A DNA stretch of 64,000 nt from JAIVHA01 sp965367295 (GTDB taxonomy: Bacteria > Pseudomonadota > Gammaproteobacteria > DSM-19610), in the NCBI GenBank assembly GCA_965367295.1, contig CBDUHN010000011.1:1-64000 (forward strand), given 5' to 3'. A model generated the notes under the pieces. It saw only the letters and a list, made by a program, of their open reading frames with translations, was not told the origin of the DNA and did no database searches. Numbering within the stretch: position 1 is the first letter of the stretch; the number at the start of each line of letters is the position of its first letter. This document shows positions 1 to 8,500 of the stretch, in pieces. Position numbers and translations under genes: made by a program.

Positions 1-150
1 GCTAAAAAGAAGGTAGCCAAGAAGAAGGTTGCCAAGAAAAAGGTAGCCAAGAAAAAGGCTGCTAAAAAGAAGGTAGCCAAAAAGAAGGTTGCCAAGAAAA
101 AGGTAGCCAAGAAAAAGGCTGCCAAGAAGAAGACCGCAAAGAAAAAGACA
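1..150 (+). repeat. 15-bp/60-bp coding tandem repeat
   Basis: The first 120 bases are two nearly identical 60-base blocks, each made of four 15-base units coding AKKKV or AKKKA. The array lies inside the H1-like coding sequence. Such repeats commonly change copy number by slippage. Confidence 0.75.
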
Positions 151-162
151 GCCCGGCGATAG
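1..162 (+). CDS. Lysine-rich histone H1-like protein (C-terminal part)
   Basis: The frame is open from the window edge to TAG at 160-162, giving 53 residues that are almost only Lys, Ala and Val in an AKKKV/AKKKA pentapeptide repeat, ending TARR. Such tails occur in bacterial histone H1-like and AlgP-type proteins, which bind DNA non-specifically through their basic repeats. At the DNA level the repeat has a roughly 15-bp unit and a near-identical 60-bp higher period. The N-terminus is outside the window, so any folded domain is unseen. A strong hairpin terminator follows. The family call rests on composition alone. Confidence 0.7.
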   Translation, partial: AKKKVAKKKVAKKKVAKKKAAKKKVAKKKVAKKKVAKKKAAKKKTAKKKTARR

Positions 163-200
163 CCCATTGGCTGTGATTTATCCTGGCTAAACAGTCAGTT

Positions 201-228
201 AAAAGGCCCGCTTGGCGGGCCTTTTTTA
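201..228 (+). terminator. Rho-independent terminator after the H1-like gene
   Basis: AAGGCCCGC, a three-base loop and GCGGGCCTT form a GC-rich stem followed by a run of T. It begins about 40 bases after the TAG stop of the lysine-rich gene. Confidence 0.85.
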
Positions 229-575
229 TCCCCCCCGGCACTGCACCCCATCATCCACAGCCCCTGGAATCGGCCTTGCTTCACGCACGGCGCAAACCCA
301 GTCGCCCCGTCACCCATTTGTTGTCGAGGCAGTGGTTTTACCTCACATACTGATCCTGGTCTGTATTAAAGCAAATCAGGCGAGCGCCGATAGCGGACAT
401 GTCTGCATCGTACTTCCCTGCAGGCGGATGATCACGGGGTAATGAACACCATCAAATAACCGGATGAGCACTCAATCACCAGGGGGCTCACGCCAAGCAT
501 GCCCGATGCCAATTAATGGATATCAGGTGCGTTGTACGGAAATTCTCCATTCACTTCAGGTATAGGCACGTAGCA
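229..575. other. Intergenic region, no gene recognised
   Basis: About 350 bases between the terminator and the response regulator. Short open frames occur, but none shows a domain, signal peptide or ribosome site. It presumably holds the promoter of the downstream gene. No clear operator was seen. Confidence 0.5.
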
Positions 576-1892
576 ATGGAGCAGCAAACCAGCACCGGAA
601 TGCCCTCGATTCTGGTAGTGGATGACTCCCGGCTGATGCGGGTGGCCGCCCGCAAAATCCTCAAAGAGCATTTCGAGATCATCGAGGCAGAGGACGGTGA
701 AATCGCGTGGGAACGGATTCAGGAGACTACCCGCTTTGCCGTGATCATGTCGGATCTATCCATGCCCAACCTGGGTGGCCTGGGGCTGCTCGACAGGATT
801 CGTACCTCTACCAACCCGTACATACGCGAACTACCAGTAGTGATTGTCACCGGAGCGGAGGATGACACCGCTGCCAAGGAACTGGCGCTGGAACGTGGCG
901 CCAGCGACTTCATTACCAAGCCATTTGACTCCGTACAGTTGGTTGCCCGCACCAGTGCGCAGGTAAAACTCCAGCGCACGACCCGGGAACTGGGCGCAAC
1001 AACCGAGGCGCTGGAAAAGCAATCGAGCCTGGATCTACTGACCGGATTGCTGAATCAACGCGCCTTCCTGGAGCATGGCCAACAGGACATTGCCTATGCC
1101 CTGCGCCACCAGTCCGACCTTGGCCTGATCCGGCTCGAAGTACGCGATTTCAACAGGATTTTTCTGCGACACGGGAAAACCGCGGCTGAACAGGTACTCA
1201 AGGATGTGGCTGGCATTCTCAAGGAACACCTGCGTATCGAGGACACCGCGGCAAGAATCGGCATGGCACAGTTCGGAATATTGCTGCCAGCAGCCACTGT
1301 GGCTGGGGCGCATTCGATCACCGAACGATTTGCAGAGAAGATCGCCGCTTTACAGTATGCATTCGGCAATGCCGGGTTCAACGCCGGTATCAGCTGCCTC
1401 ACCCTGACATCCTCACCAAGCTGGGATTACCTGCTCGAGGAGGCGGAACAGTACCTGGTACAGGCCAGGCATCAGGACGGCAACGCAATCGCCTTTCACC
1501 AGGGCGCACTGGATGCCATCGGGGCAACGGCCTTAGCCGCCCACGAACCATCCCTCGCGACCGAACCGGACGAATCTTCACCGGACCGGGGGCAAGCCGC
1601 GTCGACTTCCCCTCAACAAGCCCACGAGGCCCAGGTGGTCGAGGACTTGCCGGTGTGTCATCTACTCACAGCAACAGCACCCGACCATGTGGAAGCCGTA
1701 TCAGTGAGCCACACACCCAGCCTGCACTCCGCCCTTGGTATGATCGCGGCTGATGAGGTGGCAGCATTGACGCCCCACCTGGATACGTTGATGAAACAGC
1801 TGCTGCCACTGCTGGATCTGTGGAACCGCAACAACGATTCCCGGCTGTCAGCCTGTATCGAGACCCTGCGAGACCGGCTGGAACAACATTGA
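576..1892 (+). CDS. Response regulator with degenerate GGDEF domain
   Basis: 438 residues. Residues 10-130 are a receiver domain with the acidic pair D16/D17, phospho-acceptor D60 in MSDLSMP and K115 in TKPFD. Residues about 150-290 resemble a GGDEF domain: the entry motif LTGLLNQRAF is normal, but the catalytic loop is GMAQF (229-233) instead of GGDEF. Diguanylate cyclase activity is therefore unlikely, and the domain may instead bind a partner or nucleotide. The last 140 residues are low-complexity, then helical. I chose ATG 576; an in-frame ATG at 600 starts nearer the receiver fold and is also possible. It is probably cytoplasmic, and the cognate kinase is not obvious. Confidence 0.8.
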   Translation: MEQQTSTGMPSILVVDDSRLMRVAARKILKEHFEIIEAEDGEIAWERIQETTRFAVIMSDLSMPNLGGLGLLDRIRTSTNPYIRELPVVIVTGAEDDTAAKELALERGASDFITKPFDSVQLVARTSAQVKLQRTTRELGATTEALEKQSSLDLLTGLLNQRAFLEHGQQDIAYALRHQSDLGLIRLEVRDFNRIFLRHGKTAAEQVLKDVAGILKEHLRIEDTAARIGMAQFGILLPAATVAGAHSITERFAEKIAALQYAFGNAGFNAGISCLTLTSSPSWDYLLEEAEQYLVQARHQDGNAIAFHQGALDAIGATALAAHEPSLATEPDESSPDRGQAASTSPQQAHEAQVVEDLPVCHLLTATAPDHVEAVSVSHTPSLHSALGMIAADEVAALTPHLDTLMKQLLPLLDLWNRNNDSRLSACIETLRDRLEQH

Positions 1893-1902
1893 CCCAACCC
1901 GG

Positions 1903-2403
1903 TCATTCCGGGGGGTTACTGTGTGGCTCCTTGCGATATCCCCTGGGCCGGATTGCAACGCTGTTATGTACCCAGGTGCAGCAACTTCCATCCGCCCGAT
2001 AGAGGCCATACTCGAACTGTGGCGTACTGCGTCCCTTGCGCGCCAGTTCTTCCTGAATCCTTTGCTCCAGCGCTGCCGGGAATTCAAACCGCAGCTCCAG
2101 ATCAGTGTCTCCGGGGTGGCGGAAATCCACCTGCATGGAACGGGTCCAGACATGGTAGCCGGGAAACCGGCGCGCGCAGGCCAGTGCTGCCACCGGATCG
2201 GCCAGCGAGGCCTGATGCCCACCAAACATACTGCCGCCCATATTTTTCGACCAGAAGGTCAGCGGTAGACGTAGGCGCACCAGGCGCCAGTCATCGCTAA
2301 GCTCCAGCACTTTCACCCCCATACACCAGAAAGGGGGAAACCATTCCAGTTGTCGGCGTGCCGATAACCACGATAGCCGCCGCAGTACAATCAGTGCACT
2401 CAT
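1903..2403 (-). CDS. DUF4442/PaaI-like hotdog-fold thioesterase family protein
   Basis: 166 residues. The pattern resembles DUF4442 hotdog-fold proteins related to acyl-CoA thioesterases: an N-terminal helical stretch, then NMGGSMFGGHQASLADP, which corresponds to the helix-containing hotdog signature, followed by beta strands with a VDFRHPGDTDL segment. Substrate is unknown. The gene converges on the upstream regulator (11-base gap) and is divergent from yajQ, so it is probably monocistronic. The start ATG at 2403 is supported by good coding character from the first residues. Confidence 0.65.
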   Translation of the reverse strand: MSALIVLRRLSWLSARRQLEWFPPFWCMGVKVLELSDDWRLVRLRLPLTFWSKNMGGSMFGGHQASLADPVAALACARRFPGYHVWTRSMQVDFRHPGDTDLELRFEFPAALEQRIQEELARKGRSTPQFEYGLYRADGSCCTWVHNSVAIRPRGYRKEPHSNPPE

Positions 2404-2510
2404 GGTATCGAACCCACCAAACTATCGATGGCACAACGGTAGCATACCCCCGTGCGGCAACGACCGCTTTTGCGCATAATAGCCCCCTCAAGAACTGCCG
2501 GAGTACATCC

Positions 2511-2993
2511 ATGCCCTCATTTGATACCGTATGTGAAAGCGACCTGCATGAAGTCAGCAATGCCGTCGACCAGACCAACCGGGAGCTGGGCAACCGGTTC
2601 GATTTCAAGGGCAGCAAAGCCAAGGTAGAACACAAGGAAGCGGAGATCACCCTGCACGCCGATAACGAATTCCAGCTCGGTCAATTGAGGGACATCCTCT
2701 ACACCAAACTGGCAAAACGCAATGTGGATGTACAGGCGGTGGAGGAAGGCAAGCTGGACACCAACATCAGCGCGTCCCGCCAGGTGCTCACCGTGCGCCA
2801 GGGCATCGATACCGACACCGCGCGCAAGGTGGTGAAGCTCATCAAGGAGTCCAGGCTCAAGGTGCAGGCCGCTATTCAGGGCGACAAGGTGCGGGTAACC
2901 GGCAAGAAGCGCGATGATCTGCAGCAGGTGATGGCACTGCTGCGCCAGGCCGAGGTGGGCCTGCCACTGCAGTTCAATAATTTCCGGGATTAG
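2511..2993 (+). CDS. yajQ: YajQ family nucleotide-binding protein
   Basis: 160 residues, the normal length for YajQ (UPF0234). It begins MPSFDTVCESD and ends with the family-typical PLQFNNFRD. The conserved NRFDFKGSKA segment and two ferredoxin-like halves are visible. Family members bind nucleic acids or tRNA, and some bind cyclic di-GMP as co-regulators. Which role applies here cannot be read from sequence. ATG 2511 is preceded by CCGGAG. A longer upstream frame exists but lacks family similarity. Confidence 0.93.
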   Translation: MPSFDTVCESDLHEVSNAVDQTNRELGNRFDFKGSKAKVEHKEAEITLHADNEFQLGQLRDILYTKLAKRNVDVQAVEEGKLDTNISASRQVLTVRQGIDTDTARKVVKLIKESRLKVQAAIQGDKVRVTGKKRDDLQQVMALLRQAEVGLPLQFNNFRD

Positions 2994-2998
2994 ACTGT

Positions 2999-3033
2999 GC
3001 TGTCCGAATGGCTCCGAACCTGCCAAAAGGCAG
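2999..3033. repeat. Degenerate CCGAATG..TCCG repeat with small hairpin
   Basis: GTCCGAATGGCTCCGAACCTGC matches, with changes, the dispersed repeat seen near 5.5, 22.4, 34.6, 51.8 and 59.3 kb. It is followed by CTGCC-AAAA-GGCAG (3020-3033), a short hairpin. It lies between the convergent ends of yajQ and fabB. Confidence 0.5.
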
Positions 3034-3083
3034 CCGTCACCTACAGGGGCGGTTTTCGGGGCCCTGCGAGGCGATGGTGATCG

Positions 3084-4295
3084 CTACAGGCCCCGGAACA
3101 CCAGACAGGCATTGGTGCCTCCGAAGCCAAAACTGTTGGACATCACCGTCGTCACCTTGAGGCCTTCCTTACGCTCACGCAGGATGGGAAAACCCTCGGC
3201 AGCGGGATCCAGTTCGGTAATGTTGGCGGACTCGGCCAGGAAGCCCTTCTGCGCCATCAGCAGCGAATAGATCGCCTCATGCACACCGGCGGCCCCCAGG
3301 GCATGCCCGGTCAGCGACTTGGTGGAGCCGATATAGGGCGCCTTGTCACCGAATACCTCGCGAATTGCGCCCAGCTCCTTGAGATCACCCACCGGCGTAC
3401 TGGTGCCGTGGGCATTGATATAGTCGATCGGGGTATCGACGGTGGCCATGGCCTGCTGCATGCAGCGCACCGCGCCCTCACCGGACGGGGCCACCATGTC
3501 ATAGCCGTCAGAAGTGGCACCATAACCCACCAGTTCGGCATAGATGCGTGCGCCGCGCTTCTGGGCGTGTTCCAGTTCCTCGAGCACCAGCACCCCGCCA
3601 CCACCGGAGATGACGAAACCATCCCGGGTAACATCATAGGGGCGGGAAGCCGTAGTGGGCGTATCGTTGTACTTGCTCGACAGGGCACCCATGGCGTCGA
3701 ACAGCAGGGTCATGCTCCAGTGCACCTCTTCACCGCCGCCGGCGAACACCAGGTCCTGCTTGCCGAGCTGGATCTGCTCCATGGCGTTGCCGATACAATG
3801 GGCGCTGGTGGAACAGGCTGAGCTGATGGAATAGTTGACGCCTTTGATCTTGAACGGGGTGGCCAGACAGGCCGAGTTGGTACTGGACATGGTACGCGGC
3901 ACCATGAACGGACCGACCTTTTTGGCTCCCTTCTCGCGCAGCAAATCCACCGCCTGGGTGACATTGGCCGTAGAAGCACCGCCGGAGCCCATAATCAGGC
4001 CAATGCGAGGATCAGAGATCTCCGCCTCATCGAGGCCGGCATCGGCGATGGCTTCCTTCATGGCAATGTAGTTGAAGGCCGCGCTATCGCCCATGAAACG
4101 CAGTAGCTTGCGATTGATGTGCTCGCTGGGATCCAGCTTGATGGAACCATCCACGTGACTACGGAAACCCAACTCGGCATAGGTCTCGTTGAAGGTGATT
4201 CCGGAACGGGCATTCCATAGGGAATCTGCCACTTCCTGCTGATTGTTGCCGATACTGGAGACAATACCCAGACCGGTGACGACGACACGACGCAT
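3084..4295 (-). CDS. fabB: 3-oxoacyl-ACP synthase I (FabB)
   Basis: 403 residues, standard FabB length. It condenses malonyl-ACP with acyl-ACP and is needed to elongate the cis-unsaturated intermediate made by FabA. Active-site C161 (SSACST), H296 (NAHGTSTP) and H331 (TGHALGAAG) are present, as is the C-terminal NSFGFGGTNA motif. ATG 4295 (MRRVVVTGLG) is preceded by AGGG and lies 8 bases after the fabA stop, so the two are co-transcribed. A TTG two codons upstream is a less likely start. Confidence 0.97.
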   Translation of the reverse strand: MRRVVVTGLGIVSSIGNNQQEVADSLWNARSGITFNETYAELGFRSHVDGSIKLDPSEHINRKLLRFMGDSAAFNYIAMKEAIADAGLDEAEISDPRIGLIMGSGGASTANVTQAVDLLREKGAKKVGPFMVPRTMSSTNSACLATPFKIKGVNYSISSACSTSAHCIGNAMEQIQLGKQDLVFAGGGEEVHWSMTLLFDAMGALSSKYNDTPTTASRPYDVTRDGFVISGGGGVLVLEELEHAQKRGARIYAELVGYGATSDGYDMVAPSGEGAVRCMQQAMATVDTPIDYINAHGTSTPVGDLKELGAIREVFGDKAPYIGSTKSLTGHALGAAGVHEAIYSLLMAQKGFLAESANITELDPAAEGFPILRERKEGLKVTTVMSNSFGFGGTNACLVFRGL

Positions 4296-4303
4296 ATGCA
4301 ACC

Positions 4304-4819
4304 CTAGAAATCGTCCGTTGAGGTGAACAGACCCACACGCAGTCCTTTCGCATTGTAGATCTCGCGGCCATCCACTTCCATGACAGCATCGGCGATGCCC
4401 ATGTACAGCTTACGCTGGATCACCCGCTTGAGATCGATGCGATAGCTGACCAGCTTGTTCTTCGGTGTCACCTGGCCGGTGAACTTCACTTCACCGGAAC
4501 CCAGGGCGCGGCCGCGGCCCGGGCCACCGATCCAGCCCAGGTAGAACCCGATCAGCTGCCACATGGCATCCAGGCCCAGGCAGCCAGGCATCACCGGGTC
4601 CGATTCGAAGTGACAATCAAAGAACCACAGGTCCGGACGGATATCGAGTTCCGCGACAATCTGCCCCTTGCCGGCGCTGCCACCCTCCTCGCTGATGTGG
4701 GTGATACGATCGAACATGAGCATGGGTGGCAGCGGCAGCCGGGCGTTGCCGGGGCCGAACAATTCGCCATGGCCACATTGCAAGAGTTCTTCACGGGAAT
4801 ACTGATGTTGTCTGGACAT
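4304..4819 (-). CDS. fabA: 3-hydroxyacyl-ACP dehydratase/isomerase (FabA)
   Basis: 171 residues, full length. It dehydrates 3-hydroxydecanoyl-ACP and isomerises trans-2- to cis-3-decenoyl-ACP, the branch point for anaerobic unsaturated fatty acid synthesis. Catalytic H70 (DCHFESDPVMPG) and D84 (LGLDAMWQL) are present. First gene of the fabA-fabB pair. The operon is divergent from cyaY with 272 bases between. A 7-bp inverted repeat lies 36-51 bases upstream of the start and could be an operator. Confidence 0.97.
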   Translation of the reverse strand: MSRQHQYSREELLQCGHGELFGPGNARLPLPPMLMFDRITHISEEGGSAGKGQIVAELDIRPDLWFFDCHFESDPVMPGCLGLDAMWQLIGFYLGWIGGPGRGRALGSGEVKFTGQVTPKNKLVSYRIDLKRVIQRKLYMGIADAVMEVDGREIYNAKGLRVGLFTSTDDF

Positions 4820-4854
4820 GCGTATGGAAATTTGCCTGGTTGGGGCGCGTGAAA

Positions 4855-4870
4855 CCGGACTCTAGTCCGG
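4855..4870. promoter_or_regulatory. Inverted repeat upstream of fabA
   Basis: CCGGACT and AGTCCGG are separated by two bases. The hairpin or operator-like site lies in the fabA leader. It does not resemble the E. coli FabR or FadR operators as I remember them, so its role is open. Confidence 0.35.
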
Positions 4871-5091
4871 CGGCGGGGTCGGCGCCTTGCGCTGGATCAA
4901 TACATAAGGTGCGTATTCTAGTCGAGTCGCCGCCCCGGAGAAAGGCAAAGGCGCAAAAGTAACTGAAATTGCGGGTGAATCCCGCCATATACCCAGTGTT
5001 CAAGGGCTTGATTCGACCCCATCCCTGTTCCATCATGCCCTCCTCGCAGCCCCGCTGCCCCTGATTCCACAACCGAGAAAGGATTACCCCC

Positions 5092-5427
5092 GTGGCTGAA
5101 CTTTCCTATGCCGTACGCGCCGCACAGTTACTGGATACCATCCTGGAGCAGCTGGAAAACCACGATGCCCTGGAAGACCTGGATATGGATCTGATCGACG
5201 GCGTGTTGACGGTGGAATTCGAGGATGGTGGCAAGCTGATCATCAACCGCCAGGAGCCGGTGGAGCAGATCTGGCTCGCCTCGCCACTGGGCCCGGCACA
5301 CTTCGATTTCGACGCCGCCGAAGGTCAATGGATCAACGATCGCAGCGGCGAACCGCTGGTGAGCACCCTGGAACGCGCCTTCAGCGAGAAACTGGGGGAA
5401 GAGATCGAGCTGGAAGGTGGATTTTAG
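5092..5427 (+). CDS. cyaY: Iron-sulfur cluster assembly protein CyaY (frataxin)
   Basis: 111 residues. It matches CyaY throughout: an acidic first helix (LLDTILEQLENHDALEDLDMDL), the beta-sheet core with VEFEDGGKLIINRQEPVEQIWLAS and GPAHFDFD, and a C-terminal helix. Frataxins bind iron and modulate IscS activity during Fe-S assembly. The start is GTG 5092, supported by GAGAAAGGA about 8 bases upstream. Single gene, divergent from fabA. Confidence 0.93.
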   Translation: MAELSYAVRAAQLLDTILEQLENHDALEDLDMDLIDGVLTVEFEDGGKLIINRQEPVEQIWLASPLGPAHFDFDAAEGQWINDRSGEPLVSTLERAFSEKLGEEIELEGGF

Positions 5428-5429
5428 TC

Positions 5430-5552
5430 CCGTAGCCGGGCTGAGCGAATCAGCCTGAATGCATGGGGCCGACCATCGGATCAGCCGAATGCATCCGGAA
5501 CAAAAAACCCGGCGACACCCCAGGTCCGGATGAATTCGGATCTGCGGGCGCC
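5430..5552. repeat. Dispersed palindromic repeat cluster (family A)
   Basis: At least two copies of the CCGAATGAATCCGG-type palindrome (about 5477-5499 and 5521-5550), the second in the form TCCGGATGAATTCGGA followed by TCTGCGGGC. They fill the gap between the convergent ends of cyaY and hrpA. The same unit recurs in other intergenic regions of the window. Confidence 0.6.
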
Positions 5553-5578
5553 CCTGTTCGGCTCACTGGGATCCCCGA

Positions 5579-8500
5579 CTACAAGGCCCGCCAGGCCCGC
5601 TCCAGTCGTTCCGGCGATACCTTCACCGAGGTCTTCAGTTCCTGCGCGAACAGCGATACCCGTAACTCCTCCACCCACCAGCGATACTCCAGCAACGCCG
5701 GTGCCGGTGCGGTGAACTTCGGCAAGTTTGCGAACGCCTGCCGAGAGCGCTGCGCCAGTGGCGCCACCACCAGTGCCTGCTGACGATCACGACCGGGGTT
5801 GGCCGGCAGTTTCTCCCAACGCAGCCGCATGGCCTTGAGAAACCGCGCCAGGTGCGGCATCCAGGCATAGGCAGTAGCCAATACGAAGCCCGGGTACACC
5901 AGCTCATCGAGCTGCTCGCGCAGTTCCGCCGCCACCGCCAGGTGTGCCGGGGTCAGCTTGCCCTTCAGCAGGCGACCCAACTGGTGATACTCCTCCAGTG
6001 CCGGGGCCAGCCAGCCACACAGCTCATTGGCAACCCCCATCAGCTGCGGCTCACCTTGCTGCAGGCAGGCCTCAAACTCGTCCCGGCTGCGCGGCACCTC
6101 CCGGTCCGCCAGAAAGGACTGCGCCAGTACTGCACACAGAAGATCCTCTTTCAGTTCCGAACAGCTACCCACGGGTGCGAAGCGCAGACACATCGCGTCG
6201 ATGCCCGGCAGATTGCGCTGAACATGCTTCACACTGCGCGCACAAGATTTACGCAACAGCGCCAGTACACCCGCTCGATGCCGGTAACGCGCCTCCTGTG
6301 ACGCGTCCAGCAGCCGCAGCGCGATTTTCTGTTCCTGCACCACCAGGGCCGGGTAACCGCGCACCTTCACACCGGCCTGCTCCAGCTCCACGAATTCCGG
6401 CAGCGCGTCGAAATCCCATTGCGATACCTCGCCCCGCTCCCATCGATTGCTCGGCAGGGAGCGGAAGCTGTCCCGGGCCTGGTTGCCAAAACGGTGCTGC
6501 AATGCAGTCAGGTCACGACCGGCAGCCAGCGGCCTGCCCTGGGCATCCACCACCTGAAAACGGGCAAACAGATGCGGCGGCAATTGCTCCGGTCGCCAGG
6601 CATCCTCCGGCACCGTTACCCCGGTCATGCGTTGCAACTGCTCCGTCAGCACCGGCAGTAGGGACGTCTCGCCGGGCAACAGGACCTTCAGACAGGCGCG
6701 GGCAAAATCGGGCGCCGGCACGAAATTGCGCCGCAGTCCTTTCGGCAGGCTCTTGATGAGCAGGGTAAGCTTTTCCTCCAGCAACCCGGGCACCACCCAC
6801 TCGAAGGCGTCCGGGCACAGCTGATTCAGGCCCGCCAGCGGCACCGTTACCGTCATGCCGTCGTTCTCCTGGCCCGGTTCAAAACAGTACTGCACGGATA
6901 ACGGCAGCCCCTGGACCACCAGCCGAGCGGGGAACTGCGCCTCGTCCACCACTTCGCTGGCCTGCAGCAGCAGCGCACGATCGAAGTAGAGGCAACGGGG
7001 ATCGTCCCGTTCCACCCGTTTGCGCCAGCGCTCGAACCGGGGACGGTTGTAGATATCGGTGGGGATGCGCTCATCGTAGAAGGCAAACAGATCCTCCTCG
7101 CTCACCAGCAGATCGCGGCGCCGCGATTTTGCCTCCAGCTCGAGCACCTCTTCGACCAGGCCGCGGTTGTGGGCCAGGAAGCGTCCCGGGGTATCGAGTT
7201 GCCCCTCCACCAGGGCCTCGCGAATGAACAGTTCGCGGGACAGGACCGGATCGATGGGGCCGTAATTCACCCGTCGCTTGCTGACGATGGGCAAGCCGTA
7301 TAACGTCACCCGCTCGTAGGCCGATACCTGGCCGGCGCGTTTCTGCCAGTGAGGCTCTGAATAACTGCGTTTGACCAGGTCACCGGCCAGCGGCTCCACC
7401 CATTGCGGCTGAATCGCGGCCAGCGTACGCGCATAGCGCTTGCCGGTTTCCACCAGTTCCGCCGCCATTACCCATTGCGGGCGCTTCTTCACCAGCACCG
7501 AGCCGGGAAACAGTTCCAGCTTGAGATTGCGCGCACCGAGGTATTCGCGCTCCTCCGATTTCAGGGCCAGGTTGCCCAGCAGGCCGCTCAACAGTGCACG
7601 GTGAATGGCATCATAATCCGCCTCCTGCTGGTTGAGACGCATGCCCATCTCGGTCACCAGCCGCTGCAGCTGACGTTCCACCTCGTGCCATTCGCGCATA
7701 CGCACATAGGAAATGAAATGGACCTGGCACCACTTGCGCAACTTGTTTTGCGACAGGTGCCGCGCCTGCTCATGGTAGGCATCCCAGAGATTACGATAGC
7801 CGAGAAAATCCGATTGCTCATCGGCGAACAAGCGGTGTTTTTCATCAGCAGCCTGGGCCTTGTCCATGGGCCGGTCACGCGGGTCCTGTACCGACAAAGC
7901 CGCGGCGATGATCAGCACCTCGCGCAGGCAGCCCTCGTCACGGGCGGCAAGCACCATGCGACCGATACGCGGATCCACCGGCAGGCGTGCCAGTTGCCGG
8001 CCCTGCTCCGTCACCTGCTGGCGGGTATCCACCGCGCCGAGTTCATGCAACAGCTTGAACCCGTCGCGTACCACGCGCGGATCAGGCGGGTCCACGAAGG
8101 GAAATTTCTCTACCGTCCCCAGTTTCAGGGCCATCATCTGCAGGATCACTGCTGCCAGGTTGGTACGCAGGATCTCCGGATCGGTGAATGGCTCACGCGC
8201 CGCGAAATCCTCCTCGCTGTAGAGACGGATACAGATCCCTTCCGCCACGCGCCCGCAACGACCCGCACGCTGGTTGGCCGAGGCCTGGGAGATCTTTTCA
8301 ATGGGCAGCCGCTGCACCTTGTTGCGGTAGCTGTAGCGACTGATGCGCGCCAGGCCGGTATCCACCACGTAGCGGATGCCCGGCACGGTGAGCGAAGTCT
8401 CCGCCACGTTGGTGGCAAGCACGATGCGGCGGCCCTTGTGGGGCCGGAAGATCGCCTGTTGCTGGGCAGTGGACAGGCGGGCATACAAGGGCAGCACTTC

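Noticed and set aside
1..150. CRISPR-like tandem array
   Set aside because: Repeats are contiguous without spacers and code for a Lys/Ala/Val pentapeptide in frame.
212..442. 76-codon frame after the first terminator
   Set aside because: It starts within the terminator hairpin and has no ribosome site or domain.
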